Source: Sphingobacteriaceae bacterium DW12
GTDB taxonomy: Bacteria; Bacteroidota; Bacteroidia; Sphingobacteriales; Sphingobacteriaceae
Direction: 5' to 3'
Assembly: GCA_000783305.1 (NCBI GenBank)
Contig: JROE01000001.1
Location: 62,001-126,000, forward strand
Length of the DNA stretch: 64,000 bases
Part shown: one piece after another, positions 1 to 8,733 of the stretch
Layout of the letters: every line of letters starts with the position of its first letter
Numbering within the stretch: the stretch's first letter is position 1
Position numbers and translations under genes: made by a program
The notes under the pieces: generated by a model
Database searches by the model: none
What the model was told of the DNA's origin: nothing
Seen by the model: the letters and a program-made list of their open reading frames with translations, nothing else

Positions 1-86
1 CCGAAGTATTTTGCGCGTATAAAATCCGAATCTTGCTGAATTTTCAATCCCCATCCTTTGGGTAGCAAATATGCGCATGTTACGAA

Positions 87-1694
87 TTATGTTTGCAAGA
101 CACCTACATTATAACGCTTCTCGATTGGTGCGTGATCGGCCGCTTCTATTCCGAGACTGATCACTTTCCGGGTTTCATCAGGATGAATGATGCCATCTAC
201 CCAAAGTCGTGAGGCGGCATAATAGGGACTTAGCTGCTCATTGTATTTATCTTCTATACTTTTGAGAAGCGCAGACTCCTCTTGTTCAGTAATATTGACC
301 CCTCTATTCTTAAGTGCTGCTTCTTGTATTTGAAGGAGTGTCTTTCCCGCTGCCGCGCCACTCATAACACCCATTTTTGCGGTAGGCCAAGCATATATCA
401 GACGTGGGTCATAGGCCTTTCCACACATGGCATAGTTGCCTGCACCATAGCTGTTACCTACGATGAACGTAAATTTGGGAACAACAGAATTAGCCATTGC
501 ATTGACCATCTTAGCTCCATCTTTGATGATTCCCCCTTGCTCAGATCGACTACCCACCATAAAACCGGTTACATCTTGTAAAAAGACCAACGGAATGGAC
601 TGTTGATTACAATTCATAATAAATCGAGCTGATTTATCTGCAGAATCACTATAGATAACTCCTCCCATTTGCATCTCAATAGCACCCCCTACTTTTTTAG
701 CTTTAACGACTTCACGTTGGTTGGCTACGATACCGACGGCCCAACCTTCTATTCGAGCTAATCCACAGATAATGGTTTTTCCATAATCTTTTTTGTATTC
801 TTCAAAAGTTCCTTCATCTACAAGCGCATTAATAATTTGCCCCATATCATATGGCTTGGTTCGATCCAATGGCAAAATATCAATAATTCGCTTGGCTGAG
901 GGACTCGGTTTTTTTGCCTCTCTACGGTTGAAATTTGCCTTAGGTCGGGATCCCAGCTTATCCATCACACCCTTGATAGCATCTAGACAAGCTTCGTCTG
1001 TGGGATATTTATTGTCCGTTACACCTGATATTTCACTATGTGTGGAAGCCCCTCCCAATGTCTCGGCATCCACAGATTCTCCAATGGAGGATTTGACGAG
1101 ATATGGACCCGCAAGAAATACCGACCCAGTACCTTCTACTATAAAAGCATAGTCGGACATGATAGGTAAGTAGGCTCCGCCAGCAACACAGCTTCCCATA
1201 ATGGCCGAGATTTGTGGAATACCAATAGCAGACATATGCGCGTTGTTTCTAAAAATGCGACCGAAATGCTCCTTATCAGGAAAAATCTCATCTTGCATAG
1301 GGAGAAATACTCCTGCCGAATCCACCAGATAAATAATTGGAATATGATTTTCCATTGCAATTTCTTGTGCTCTCAGGTTCTTCTTACAACTAATTGGAAA
1401 CCATGCTCCAGCTTTAACTGTTGCATCGTTAGAGACTATTACACATTGTCTATCCATGACATAGCCTAAGACGCAGACCACACCTGCATTGGGGCAGCCT
1501 CCTTCTTCTTCGTACATACCATCTCCAGCAAAAATACCAATTTCGATAAACTCTCGATCGACATCCAGTAGGTAGTGTATCCGCTCCCAGGCGGTGAGTT
1601 TACCCTTCTTTTTATGCTTCTGAATTTTATCTAGACCTCCCCCCAAGGCCAGTGCTTCTTTTTTCCTCTTTAAAATATCAATAAGTGTATTCAT
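87..1694 (-). CDS. liuB: Acyl-CoA carboxylase carboxyltransferase subunit (methylcrotonyl-CoA carboxylase beta type)
   Basis: The 535-residue protein has the two crotonase-like halves of a biotin-dependent carboxyltransferase. The N-terminal half contains GSCVAGGAYLP and GSVFLAGP, and the C-terminal half contains GFMVGSRSEQGG and SYGAGNYAMCGKAYDPR. The GAGNYxMCGxAY signature and the length fit the beta subunit of methylcrotonyl-CoA carboxylase, which moves carboxyl from biotin to 3-methylcrotonyl-CoA in leucine breakdown. The neighbouring HMG-CoA lyase and enoyl-CoA hydratase genes support this over propionyl- or geranyl-CoA carboxylase. It is cytoplasmic. It is transcribed divergently from the acyl-CoA dehydrogenase operon across a 159-bp AT-rich gap. 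The biotin carboxylase (alpha) subunit is not in the window and would have to lie beyond the left edge or elsewhere. The start is the ATG at 1694, followed by a typical N-terminus. Confidence 0.88.
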   Translation of the reverse strand: MNTLIDILKRKKEALALGGGLDKIQKHKKKGKLTAWERIHYLLDVDREFIEIGIFAGDGMYEEEGGCPNAGVVCVLGYVMDRQCVIVSNDATVKAGAWFPISCKKNLRAQEIAMENHIPIIYLVDSAGVFLPMQDEIFPDKEHFGRIFRNNAHMSAIGIPQISAIMGSCVAGGAYLPIMSDYAFIVEGTGSVFLAGPYLVKSSIGESVDAETLGGASTHSEISGVTDNKYPTDEACLDAIKGVMDKLGSRPKANFNRREAKKPSPSAKRIIDILPLDRTKPYDMGQIINALVDEGTFEEYKKDYGKTIICGLARIEGWAVGIVANQREVVKAKKVGGAIEMQMGGVIYSDSADKSARFIMNCNQQSIPLVFLQDVTGFMVGSRSEQGGIIKDGAKMVNAMANSVVPKFTFIVGNSYGAGNYAMCGKAYDPRLIYAWPTAKMGVMSGAAAGKTLLQIQEAALKNRGVNITEQEESALLKSIEDKYNEQLSPYYAASRLWVDGIIHPDETRKVISLGIEAADHAPIEKRYNVGVLQT

Positions 1695-1780
1695 TTGTTA
1701 TTTTGATTTATATAGGCTATTAATATTGATAATTTCATAATATTGGGTAAAAATAAAACAATATTTTGATATTTTTGTAA

Positions 1781-1809
1781 TTGTATATATAATAGTTTGT
1801 ATATATTTG
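1781..1809 (+). promoter_or_regulatory. Bacteroidota-type promoter for the acyl-CoA degradation operon
   Basis: A TTG (1781-1783) is followed after 18 bp by TATATTTG (1802-1809), matching the TTTG / TAnnTTTG pattern of primary-sigma promoters in this phylum. It would start transcription about 40 nt before the acyl-CoA dehydrogenase ATG at 1854. Seen by eye only. Confidence 0.5.
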
Positions 1810-1853
1810 ACTCGATAAAATCACCAATTTAATAAACAAGTAAATAAAGAATT

Positions 1854-2999
1854 ATGTTTGTCACGAATGTAGATCAAATGGGTCTAATCAGGCAGAGTGC
1901 TGCCAATTTTGCTGTTAATTATATTAAGCCTCATATCATGGAATGGGATGAAACACAAACCTTCCCCATCGACCTTTTTAAAAAAATGGGTGAATACGGA
2001 TTCATGGGGATATTGGTTCCTGAAGAATACGGAGGGGCTGGATTGGGGTACCAAGAGTATATCACCATATTGGATGAGCTTTCTAAGGTCTGTGGTTCTA
2101 TAGGGTTATCAGTGGCCGCGCACAACTCGCTATGTACAAACCACATATTGAGCTTTGCCAACGTATCTCAAAAGAAAAAATATCTACCCAAATTAGCCAC
2201 TGGGGAATGGCTGGGTGCCTGGGGCTTGACGGAGACAGGTTCGGGATCTGACGCGGGAGGATTGACCACCGTTGCGGAACGGGAGGGGGAGTATTTCGTA
2301 TTGAATGGCTCGAAAAATTTCATAACACATGCCATTAGCGGCGATGTGGCAGTTGTGATAGCCCGTACTGGACGAAAAGGCGATAAAAAAGGCATGACAG
2401 CATTTATAATCGAAAAAGGTACACCTGGTTTTTCCGCAGGTAAAAAAGAAAACAAGCTGGGCATGCGCGCCTCAGAAACTGCGTGTTTATTTTTCGATAA
2501 TTGTCGAGTCCACCAAGATCAAGTAATAGGAGAGGAGGGGCAAGGTTTCGTTCAGGCGCTCAAATTGTTGGATGGTGGTCGTATATCCATAGCCGCACTA
2601 TCTTTGGGGATTGCTCGGGGAGCCTATGAATGCGCATTGCGATATGCCAATGAAAGGGAGCAATTCGATCAGAAAATATTTGAATTTCAAGCAGTAAGTT
2701 TTAAATTAGCTGAAATGGCGACACAAGTTGAGGCTGCTGAATTACTGACTAGACAAGCTGCATTTAAAAAAGAAGCAGGTGAAAAATCCTCAAAAGCCAG
2801 TGCAATGGCTAAGCTCTATGCCTCCGAAGTAGCGGTAGAAGTTTCTAATGAAAGTGTTCAAATCTTTGGAGGATATGGATTTACAAAGGATTATCCAGCT
2901 GAAAAATACTTTAGAGATGCTAAATTGTGTACCATTGGTGAAGGAACATCCAGTATACAGAAAATGGTTATAGCTAGAGAAATACAAAAAGATGTCTAA
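1854..2999 (+). CDS. Acyl-CoA dehydrogenase (short-chain/butyryl type active site)
   Basis: A flavin-dependent acyl-CoA dehydrogenase of 381 residues, the usual length. The FAD/substrate motif WGLTETGSGSDAGG is at about 123-136, and the C-terminal domain carries QIFGGYGFTKDYPAEKYFRDAK. The glutamate in IGEGTSSIQ (E363) sits where short- and medium-chain enzymes have their catalytic base. Isovaleryl-CoA dehydrogenases have a non-acidic residue there and use a glutamate from an internal helix instead. Its position ahead of HMG-CoA lyase suggests leucine catabolism, but the active site argues for straight or short-branched acyl-CoA. It is the first gene of a three-gene operon and overlaps the next gene by 8 nt. 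Electrons would pass to ETF, which is not encoded here. Confidence 0.87.
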   Translation: MFVTNVDQMGLIRQSAANFAVNYIKPHIMEWDETQTFPIDLFKKMGEYGFMGILVPEEYGGAGLGYQEYITILDELSKVCGSIGLSVAAHNSLCTNHILSFANVSQKKKYLPKLATGEWLGAWGLTETGSGSDAGGLTTVAEREGEYFVLNGSKNFITHAISGDVAVVIARTGRKGDKKGMTAFIIEKGTPGFSAGKKENKLGMRASETACLFFDNCRVHQDQVIGEEGQGFVQALKLLDGGRISIAALSLGIARGAYECALRYANEREQFDQKIFEFQAVSFKLAEMATQVEAAELLTRQAAFKKEAGEKSSKASAMAKLYASEVAVEVSNESVQIFGGYGFTKDYPAEKYFRDAKLCTIGEGTSSIQKMVIAREIQKDV

Positions 3000-3843
3000 G
3001 GATAAGCATAAAGTCAAATTAGTGGAGTGCCCTCGTGATGCGACACAGGGCATCCACAAGTTTATTCCAACTGCTGACAAAATAAACTACATAAATGCAT
3101 TGATTGAAAGCAATCTCTTTGATTGTATAGATTTCGGTAGTTTTGTTTCACCCAAATCGGTACCCCAAATGGCAGATTCGGAACAAGTTTTGGAAGGGCT
3201 TCAGCTGATAAATGATACAAAATTGTTAGCGATTGTGGCCAATGAAAAAGGGACGCAAAAGGCAGCCTCTTTAAGCAAAATTCATTTCCTCGGCTATCCA
3301 TTTTCCATATCTGAAGAGTTCCAAAGAAGAAATACCAATAGTGATATCAAAACCTCTTTCCGACGTCTCCAAAATATAGTTCAGATAGCACATGACAACG
3401 GTAAGGAAGTCGTGGTATACCTATCTATGGCATTTGGCAATCCATATGGAGAGGAATGGAACAAAGAGTTGGTCACATATTGGTTAGGTGAGATTGCTAA
3501 TCTGGGTATTATCGATTTTTCACTTGCGGACACAACTGGGGAAGCAAATCCTTTTCAAATAACCACATTGTTTGAAAAGGCTTATAAGGATTTTCCTAAG
3601 CTAAATATAGGGGCACATTTTCATTCTTCCAAAACCACTGGACTTTTGAAGATAAAAGCAGCTTACGAAGCTGGGTGTAGAAAGTTTGACGGAGCTATAC
3701 TTGGCTTTGGCGGCTGTCCATTTGCGACTGACGAGCTTGTTGGAAATATCGCAATGGAAGATCTACTGTTTTATTTCGAGCGGGGCGATCCAATCAGAAT
3801 ACTTGCATTAGAGCAACAATTTAATAAAATGATTAAGGTATGA
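2992..3843 (+). CDS. liuE: Hydroxymethylglutaryl-CoA lyase
   Basis: Cleaves 3-hydroxy-3-methylglutaryl-CoA to acetoacetate and acetyl-CoA, the last step of leucine breakdown. The protein has 283 residues and is a TIM-barrel of the DRE-metallolyase superfamily. Visible active-site features are the VECPRDATQ motif with R15 and D16 (catalytic Arg and metal-binding Asp), the FGSFVSPKSVPQMADS loop, the metal-binding AHFH pair (H209, H211), and the family-specific catalytic cysteine in GFGGCPFA (C242). It overlaps the preceding dehydrogenase by 8 nt and the next gene by 4 nt (ATGA), so the three are translationally coupled. The GFGGCP cysteine separates it from homocitrate and isopropylmalate synthases. 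Confidence 0.92.
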   Translation: MSKDKHKVKLVECPRDATQGIHKFIPTADKINYINALIESNLFDCIDFGSFVSPKSVPQMADSEQVLEGLQLINDTKLLAIVANEKGTQKAASLSKIHFLGYPFSISEEFQRRNTNSDIKTSFRRLQNIVQIAHDNGKEVVVYLSMAFGNPYGEEWNKELVTYWLGEIANLGIIDFSLADTTGEANPFQITTLFEKAYKDFPKLNIGAHFHSSKTTGLLKIKAAYEAGCRKFDGAILGFGGCPFATDELVGNIAMEDLLFYFERGDPIRILALEQQFNKMIKV

Positions 3844-4616
3844 TATATCATTACATCAAAGTGGTAACACAGGAGCATGTTTGTTACTTGACCCTTTCTC
3901 GTCCCGACAAAAGAAATGCATTTACCCCAACAATGGTCAATGAAATTGACCATGCTTTATTTCAAGCAGAAACCAATTCGGAAATCAGACTTGTCGTTAT
4001 TAACGCTGAGGGACCTGTTTTCTGTGCTGGTATGGATTTAAATGTTTTTGAGAATCCGAGCCTCGATAAGAGTAACCCATATATACAAAATAAGGACATC
4101 TCTTTGGGAGCGGCTTTTGCTCAACTTCATAAACCATCGATATGCATAGTGGAAGGGGATGTATATGCCGGAGGTTTCCTAATCTTCTTGGCTTGTACTT
4201 ATGTATTTGCGAAGCCTCATGTCAAGTTTTCACTACCTGAGGTTAAGATTGGACTTTTTCCTTTCCAAGTATTGGCGTCCTTATTGCGACATTTACCTTC
4301 AAACAAGGCCTTGGATATGTGTATTCGGGCATGCACATATTCAGCTCTCGAATTAAAACATATGGGAATAGTATTTGATTTGATAGAAGCACAGGATGAT
4401 GATAACGTCAAACAGTTGATCCACCAACTTTGTTTACATGCCCCACTCGCCATACGAAAGGGATTTGAAGCTATGGAAAAGCTGCAAGAATTAGGTGAAT
4501 CAGCACGATATCCATACCTATTAAAAGCTTTAAACGATCTGAAGACTTCGGAAGATTTCAAAGAAGGGCTAGTCGCGCAAAGAGAGAAAAGAATGCCAAA
4601 CTGGAAAAACAAATAA
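3840..4616 (+). CDS. liuC: Enoyl-CoA hydratase/isomerase family (candidate methylglutaconyl-CoA hydratase)
   Basis: A 258-residue crotonase-fold protein. The oxyanion-hole segments are FCAGMDLNVF and VYAGGFLIFLA. One acidic residue is retained in SLPEVKIGLFP, the position of the first catalytic glutamate. The second catalytic glutamate of classical hydratases is not clear: the corresponding segment reads ALDMCIRACTYSA. From context (HMG-CoA lyase upstream, methylcrotonyl-CoA carboxylase divergent) the likely substrate is 3-methylglutaconyl-CoA. The start overlaps the previous stop (ATGA at 3840-3843). It is the last gene of the operon and is followed by a strong terminator. Family membership is firm; the exact substrate is inferred. 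Confidence 0.82.
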   Translation: MIYHYIKVVTQEHVCYLTLSRPDKRNAFTPTMVNEIDHALFQAETNSEIRLVVINAEGPVFCAGMDLNVFENPSLDKSNPYIQNKDISLGAAFAQLHKPSICIVEGDVYAGGFLIFLACTYVFAKPHVKFSLPEVKIGLFPFQVLASLLRHLPSNKALDMCIRACTYSALELKHMGIVFDLIEAQDDDNVKQLIHQLCLHAPLAIRKGFEAMEKLQELGESARYPYLLKALNDLKTSEDFKEGLVAQREKRMPNWKNK

Positions 4617-4636
4617 GACGTATCCTTAGAAAAAAG

Positions 4637-4673
4637 AAAAGACCGATGGCAACATCGGTCTTTTCTTTTTTTT
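4637..4673 (+). terminator. Intrinsic terminator after the leucine-degradation operon
   Basis: Arms aaaagaccgatg and catcggtctttt form a perfect 12-bp stem with a GCAA loop (4649-4652), followed by a T-rich tract to 4673. Confidence 0.9.
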
Positions 4674-4701
4674 GATAAAATTCAATCGATTTTATTTTTT
4701 T

Positions 4702-4732
4702 CTTGGAGCTTATATAATTTATTCTAACTTTG
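4702..4732 (+). promoter_or_regulatory. Bacteroidota-type promoter for the DUF4198/PepSY gene set
   Basis: TCTTG (4701-4705), a 19-bp spacer, then TAACTTTG (4725-4732). It lies 31 nt before the ATG at 4764 and just after the upstream terminator. Confidence 0.5.
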
Positions 4733-4763
4733 TCTCATTGTTTATAATAAGTCTAAATAAAAC

Positions 4764-5480
4764 ATGAAAAATATTACTAAACCTGTTATTCTAATGATTC
4801 TGCTCCTTTTAGGAGGGCAAGTGGCAATGGCACACGCTATTTGGATTGAAAGTGCATCTGTAGCTCAAAAAAACCAATCTCAAGATGTTAAAGTGTTTTA
4901 CGGTGAATACGCAAGCGGCGAAATCGAGAAGACTGATAAATGGTATTCGGATTTAAAAAATATCGAAGTGTGGTTACACACCCCAAGTAAAAAGCGTGTT
5001 AAACTACAATTAGAAGATAAGCAAGATTACCTACAATCGTCATTTTTGCCTTCTGAGGACGGTGTTTATTATATTACTACGGTACACACGGCAAAAGAAC
5101 TCGGGGGTACGACCAAATACGAGTTTTCTTCCTTTCTTCCTGTAAAAGTTGGAAATGAGGCTGTTAATAGAGATATGTCCATCGTCCAACCTTTGTCTGT
5201 CAGCGTACAAACAGATATTTCTGGTCAAAATTCCAAAATCAATGCGCTGGTATCTAAGAATGGAAAGCCGCTTGAAAATGCTGAAGTGATTGTGATGTCG
5301 TCTTCAGGTTGGAGTAAAACGTTCAAAAGCGATAGTCAAGGTCAAGTTTCTTTTGACCCACTCTGGAAGGGTCCTTATGTTATAGAAGCTTCTCAATATC
5401 TGCCAGAAACTGGTAATTGGGGGGGGAAGGCCTTTACACATGCATGGCAGGGATCCACTACCTTTTTTGAAATTAAATAA
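4764..5480 (+). CDS. Secreted DUF4198-like protein
   Basis: A 238-residue protein with a clear signal peptide (hydrophobic core to about residue 22, cleavage near MAHA-IWIE). The mature part starts with HAIWIE, as in DUF4198 proteins, periplasmic beta-sandwich proteins often found beside metal-uptake genes. The C-terminal third (around SKNGKPLENAEVIVMSSSG) resembles a carboxypeptidase-regulatory or Ig-like module. It leads a group with two small membrane proteins and a PepSY protein, a combination typical of iron- or metal-responsive loci. A role in periplasmic metal or metal-complex handling is inferred. No TonB receptor is adjacent. The first residue of the mature protein could be a metal ligand (His at the N-terminus). 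Confidence 0.7.
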   Translation: MKNITKPVILMILLLLGGQVAMAHAIWIESASVAQKNQSQDVKVFYGEYASGEIEKTDKWYSDLKNIEVWLHTPSKKRVKLQLEDKQDYLQSSFLPSEDGVYYITTVHTAKELGGTTKYEFSSFLPVKVGNEAVNRDMSIVQPLSVSVQTDISGQNSKINALVSKNGKPLENAEVIVMSSSGWSKTFKSDSQGQVSFDPLWKGPYVIEASQYLPETGNWGGKAFTHAWQGSTTFFEIK

Positions 5481-5562
5481 TGTATAATATTGCGGTATGC
5501 TCAATTCGACAATTATTCAAAATTGAGATATGCACGTTAAAGATTCTCTCTCTTAATTTTTT

Positions 5563-5590
5563 CAGCGGCTGGCAATAGTGCCAGCTGCTG
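5563..5590 (+). other. Hairpin between the DUF4198 gene and the small membrane protein genes
   Basis: Arms cagcggctggca and tgccagctgctg around ATAG form a stem of about 12 bp with one mismatch. There is no T-run after it (attatttaaaaacc), so it may be a processing or attenuation element inside the transcript rather than a terminator. Confidence 0.4.
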
Positions 5591-5615
5591 ATTATTTAAA
5601 AACCTTAATTAGTAA

Positions 5616-5945
5616 ATGTTCAGTACATATTTGTTATTGGTATTCATCGGGTTCTTTCTTTGGTTCAATACGTCAAAAAAAGCCAAATGGAAGGATAAAT
5701 CCCAATTTCTGCTCCGCTTGGAGGCTAAGCCACAGTTGAGCAAGGCAGCGGTAGCCCTTATTTTCGTAATTGCAACTGCCCTTATGATACATCAGTTAGG
5801 ATGGATGAGTGGTATATGCGCATCTATAGTAGCTATTATGGGTATTGGTAGCTTAATAGTATCCATATTCCCATTTCGGTATCTCACTTCTTGGTCGCTG
5901 ATACTTATTTATTGCCTATTTCTTGGACTTGAATTATTCATTTGA
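5616..5945 (+). CDS. Small inner-membrane protein, DUF3325-like
   Basis: A 109-residue protein with three or four hydrophobic segments (about 3-17, 43-60, 65-83 and 88-107) and a basic stretch after the first (NTSKKAKWKDKS). Its size and position, just before another small membrane protein and a PepSY protein, match the DUF3325 component of iron-uptake-linked operons. The sequence similarity cannot be confirmed by eye. It starts 135 nt after the DUF4198 gene and 6 nt before the next gene. A helper role for the PepSY membrane protein is inferred. Confidence 0.55.
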   Translation: MFSTYLLLVFIGFFLWFNTSKKAKWKDKSQFLLRLEAKPQLSKAAVALIFVIATALMIHQLGWMSGICASIVAIMGIGSLIVSIFPFRYLTSWSLILIYCLFLGLELFI

Positions 5946-5951
5946 TCTTCT

Positions 5952-6239
5952 ATGCCTGCAAACAAAAAATATCTCACCAAATCGCCTTGGCTTCGACTGG
6001 TCAAAATTCTTGCTGGATTTGTAGGCGGGTATGTCGTGATGCTTAGCTTCCATCTGTGCTTGACCTTTTTATTTCCTAAGGAAAATATAATCGCTACCTC
6101 GTTCATCACGGGATATATACTATGGGCTTTTTTGCTTTTATGGGCTTTCATAGCCCAAAATGTTTGGAAAGTTTGGCTCACTTATCTTGTTTTGAGTCTA
6201 TTGTTCTTAGCCCCCCTATTATTTAATTTACAACCATGA
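5952..6239 (+). CDS. Small inner-membrane protein, DUF3649-like
   Basis: A 95-residue protein with three predicted membrane helices (about 17-40, 47-65 and 70-90) and a short basic N-terminus (MPANKKYLTK). In related loci a protein of this size sits directly before the PepSY gene and is classed as DUF3649; I propose the same class on size, topology and context. Its stop overlaps the start of the PepSY gene (ATGA at 6236-6239), which implies translational coupling and probably a complex. Confidence 0.55.
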   Translation: MPANKKYLTKSPWLRLVKILAGFVGGYVVMLSFHLCLTFLFPKENIIATSFITGYILWAFLLLWAFIAQNVWKVWLTYLVLSLLFLAPLLFNLQP

Positions 6240-7861
6240 ATCTTAGAAGATACAATATCTATTTTCATACGCATACTATAAGCGGGATTATCATATGCGC
6301 ATTATTGTATGTCATATTCTTTGCGGGGTCCTTTTCTTTTTTCAAAGACGAAATTTCTGCTTGGCAAAAAAACTCATCTTACGAAGCTAATCGCGGGCTA
6401 GTCAAAAGGGATTACAACTTTTTAATGGATTCCCTATCCAGTACACATAATTTAAAGGGAAGGGATTTCTCTTTTTATTTGAAACGTAATAGTTTCAGTA
6501 CTTACGTCGATATGACTACTTCGAACGACACAACTGTAAGTAAGAAACCCACGCCGAAGAAAGAGGGGCGAAAAAGAGGGCGGGGAAGAGAAAAGAATGA
6601 TGATTCGGCATATTTTACCTATGATTTTGCGAAACGGCAAACCTCAGATTATACACAATCGTATGATATGGGGGAATTTCTATATCGGCTACACTTCCTT
6701 GCACAGTTAAATCAGGTACCTATCAATATAGGTACACCATTTGGCTATTTAGTGGCAGGCATTGTTTCCTTCTTGTTTTTGTTCGCGTTGATTACCGGAC
6801 TATTGTTGCACTGGGACAAAATTAAATCTAATTTTTTTACTTTTAGGCCATGGAGTAAATGGAAAACGGTATGGACGGATATCCATACTGCTCTTGGTGT
6901 CATCGGATTCCCATTTCAATTCATGTTTGCTGTGACGGGAGTCATCCTTATTGTGAACTTTGTCTTAATGACTCCTTATAGTAAGGTGCTGTACAAGGGA
7001 GAGGAGGCAAAGATTTATCAAGATTTGCAATACAATGATGCCTCCAAATATGAGTATACCTATAAACCGCTCCATAAAGATTTCGATCTAACAACATTTG
7101 TGGCGGGTGTCGAAAAAAGATGGCCTGGGGCCGTAGTGAGTCGTATATTTATCAAAAACTATCAAGATGATAATATGCACGTGATTGTCGAAGCTAAGCC
7201 TAGCCCTAAGGAAAACTTTGCCGGAGCAGGCAAGTTGACTTATCGAGTTAAAGATGATAAGATTATCAGTGAAAAATCAGCGAATAGGGAATCATCTTAT
7301 ATCGATAATATAAAGGCACTCATATATCACCTGCACTTTGGAGATTTTGGAGGAAAACCACTACGTGTCGTTTACTTTGTTCTAGGAGTAATGGGGTGCG
7401 TCGTTATCATTTCCGGAATTCTCATCTGGTTAGTAGCCCGTGACAAAAATAACGTGCCTGCCTATAAAAGAAAATTCAACTTTTGGACTGCGAATATTTT
7501 CATGGCATCCTGTCTAAGCATGTTGCCGGTGACTGCATTTACGTTTATCATGTTAAAGGTATTGAATTCGCCAACCCAAGCGGATATCTACCATTGGTAT
7601 TTCTATTCTTGGCTGGTATTGAGTGTGTATTTTATAGCACGTCGTAGCATCGCACTTACCAATAAGCAATCTGTATTACTTTCTGTAATCCTATGTCTAT
7701 TGGTACCTATTGCGAACGGAATTTTTGGGGGGAATTGGATTTGGGTAACCTTCCAATCAAATGCTTTTGATATCCTAACAATTGATGTGCTCTTTTTGCT
7801 GCTGTCACTTACTGCTTTATTTGTCTATCTCAAAATCCGTAAGAAGGTAGATCATAAATAA
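6236..7861 (+). CDS. PepSY-associated transmembrane protein
   Basis: A 541-residue inner-membrane protein of the PepSY-TM family, which occurs in iron-regulated loci and has been proposed to act in ferric-complex reduction. Visible parts: a first helix at about 15-35 preceded by HTHTISG; a periplasmic segment with the typical YRLHF (150-154); helices at about 168-192 and 219-245 with histidines HW (192) and WTDIHTALG (H217) that resemble heme-ligand positions; a second LHFGDFGGKPLRVVY segment; and four more helices to the C-terminus. Residues 103-119 form an unusually basic, low-complexity insert (KKPTPKKEGRKRGRGR). It is translationally coupled to the preceding gene and ends before a strong terminator. 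Reductase activity is inference. Confidence 0.8.
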   Translation: MNLRRYNIYFHTHTISGIIICALLYVIFFAGSFSFFKDEISAWQKNSSYEANRGLVKRDYNFLMDSLSSTHNLKGRDFSFYLKRNSFSTYVDMTTSNDTTVSKKPTPKKEGRKRGRGREKNDDSAYFTYDFAKRQTSDYTQSYDMGEFLYRLHFLAQLNQVPINIGTPFGYLVAGIVSFLFLFALITGLLLHWDKIKSNFFTFRPWSKWKTVWTDIHTALGVIGFPFQFMFAVTGVILIVNFVLMTPYSKVLYKGEEAKIYQDLQYNDASKYEYTYKPLHKDFDLTTFVAGVEKRWPGAVVSRIFIKNYQDDNMHVIVEAKPSPKENFAGAGKLTYRVKDDKIISEKSANRESSYIDNIKALIYHLHFGDFGGKPLRVVYFVLGVMGCVVIISGILIWLVARDKNNVPAYKRKFNFWTANIFMASCLSMLPVTAFTFIMLKVLNSPTQADIYHWYFYSWLVLSVYFIARRSIALTNKQSVLLSVILCLLVPIANGIFGGNWIWVTFQSNAFDILTIDVLFLLLSLTALFVYLKIRKKVDHK

Positions 7862-7877
7862 CGGACGAGGGTTTTTA

Positions 7878-7917
7878 AAAAAAAGCGGACTTTCTATTAG
7901 GAAAGTCCGCTTTTTTT
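7878..7917. terminator. Bidirectional terminator between the PepSY and HdeD genes
   Basis: Arms aaaaaaagcggactttc and gaaagtccgcttttttt form a 17-bp stem around TATTAG. It has an A-tract on one side and a T-tract on the other, so it can end both convergent transcripts. Confidence 0.9.
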
Positions 7918-7930
7918 AATCGTTAGTCGG

Positions 7931-8572
7931 CTATTTGTTTCGCATAGCTTCGTAGTATTCCATTCTCAATTTTTCCATGCGTTCTTTTATGTCTGAAGGA
8001 ATTTTTTTGGCAATATCTTTTATCCGCTTCAGTTGGAAGGAGGTCACTATTGCTACGAATCCTGCCGTGATGATTGATATTGCCGTCCATATTACCAATG
8101 ACAGACCCGCAAATACTGGATTCCATAGTAAAACAAATCCAAATAAAAGTCCTAATATACTAAACACAGCTACCCAGCCCCAATTTTCAGCGCCATAATT
8201 CCGAAGATCAAATGCCGCGCCTAGAGAACTTATTGAATAGAAAAGAACATAAAATCCAACGACTAGTGGAAGGGTGGCAATCGATACTTCTGGATTGACA
8301 ATTAGAAACAAACCAAAGACGGCATACAAGATACCGCCTGCCAGTTGCCAACCCCAATTATCCATTTCATCCTTATTGTTGACTGCAAAAATGATTTGTA
8401 ACACTCCTGTCAATAAGAAAGACCAACTGAATAGAAATGATAGGGCCAAATAAGACTCTATTGGCGTCGTCATTACATATATTCCGAGAGCTACTAATAA
8501 AATTCCTATAATTAATGGGATGTACCAGTTCTTTATTGTAGAACGGATTGATTTTAAAAACGTCTGTGCCAT
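7931..8572 (-). CDS. HdeD/DUF308 family membrane protein
   Basis: A 213-residue protein with six hydrophobic helices arranged as three repeated pairs, the DUF308 (HdeD) layout. Segments of the type WYIPLIIGILLVALGIYVM and NWGWQLAGGILYAVFGLFL recur. The last 35 residues are charged (DIKERMEKLRMEYYEAM) and probably cytoplasmic. E. coli HdeD is linked to acid resistance at high cell density; the role in Bacteroidota is not known. It is a single gene, convergent with the PepSY operon. Confidence 0.85.
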   Translation of the reverse strand: MAQTFLKSIRSTIKNWYIPLIIGILLVALGIYVMTTPIESYLALSFLFSWSFLLTGVLQIIFAVNNKDEMDNWGWQLAGGILYAVFGLFLIVNPEVSIATLPLVVGFYVLFYSISSLGAAFDLRNYGAENWGWVAVFSILGLLFGFVLLWNPVFAGLSLVIWTAISIITAGFVAIVTSFQLKRIKDIAKKIPSDIKERMEKLRMEYYEAMRNK

Positions 8573-8733
8573 AGTCTTTTGTTTTTAGTTAATAGTAGTA
8601 CTTATGATACTCGAATTCCCAATAAAGGGGTGGGACTGTCCGATACATGAAATATACCAAATATTTTATATAGTTTATAGTGGCCAACATTACAAATTCG
8701 AACACGGCCAATGAACACTTCCTATTTTATGCT

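Noticed and set aside
1..78. Two open minus-strand frames downstream of the carboxyltransferase gene, one with an ATG at 78
   Set aside because: Too short to support, no recognisable biotin carboxylase start (no ANRGEIA-like segment), and no ribosome-binding site. It may be the start of a gene whose body lies outside the window.
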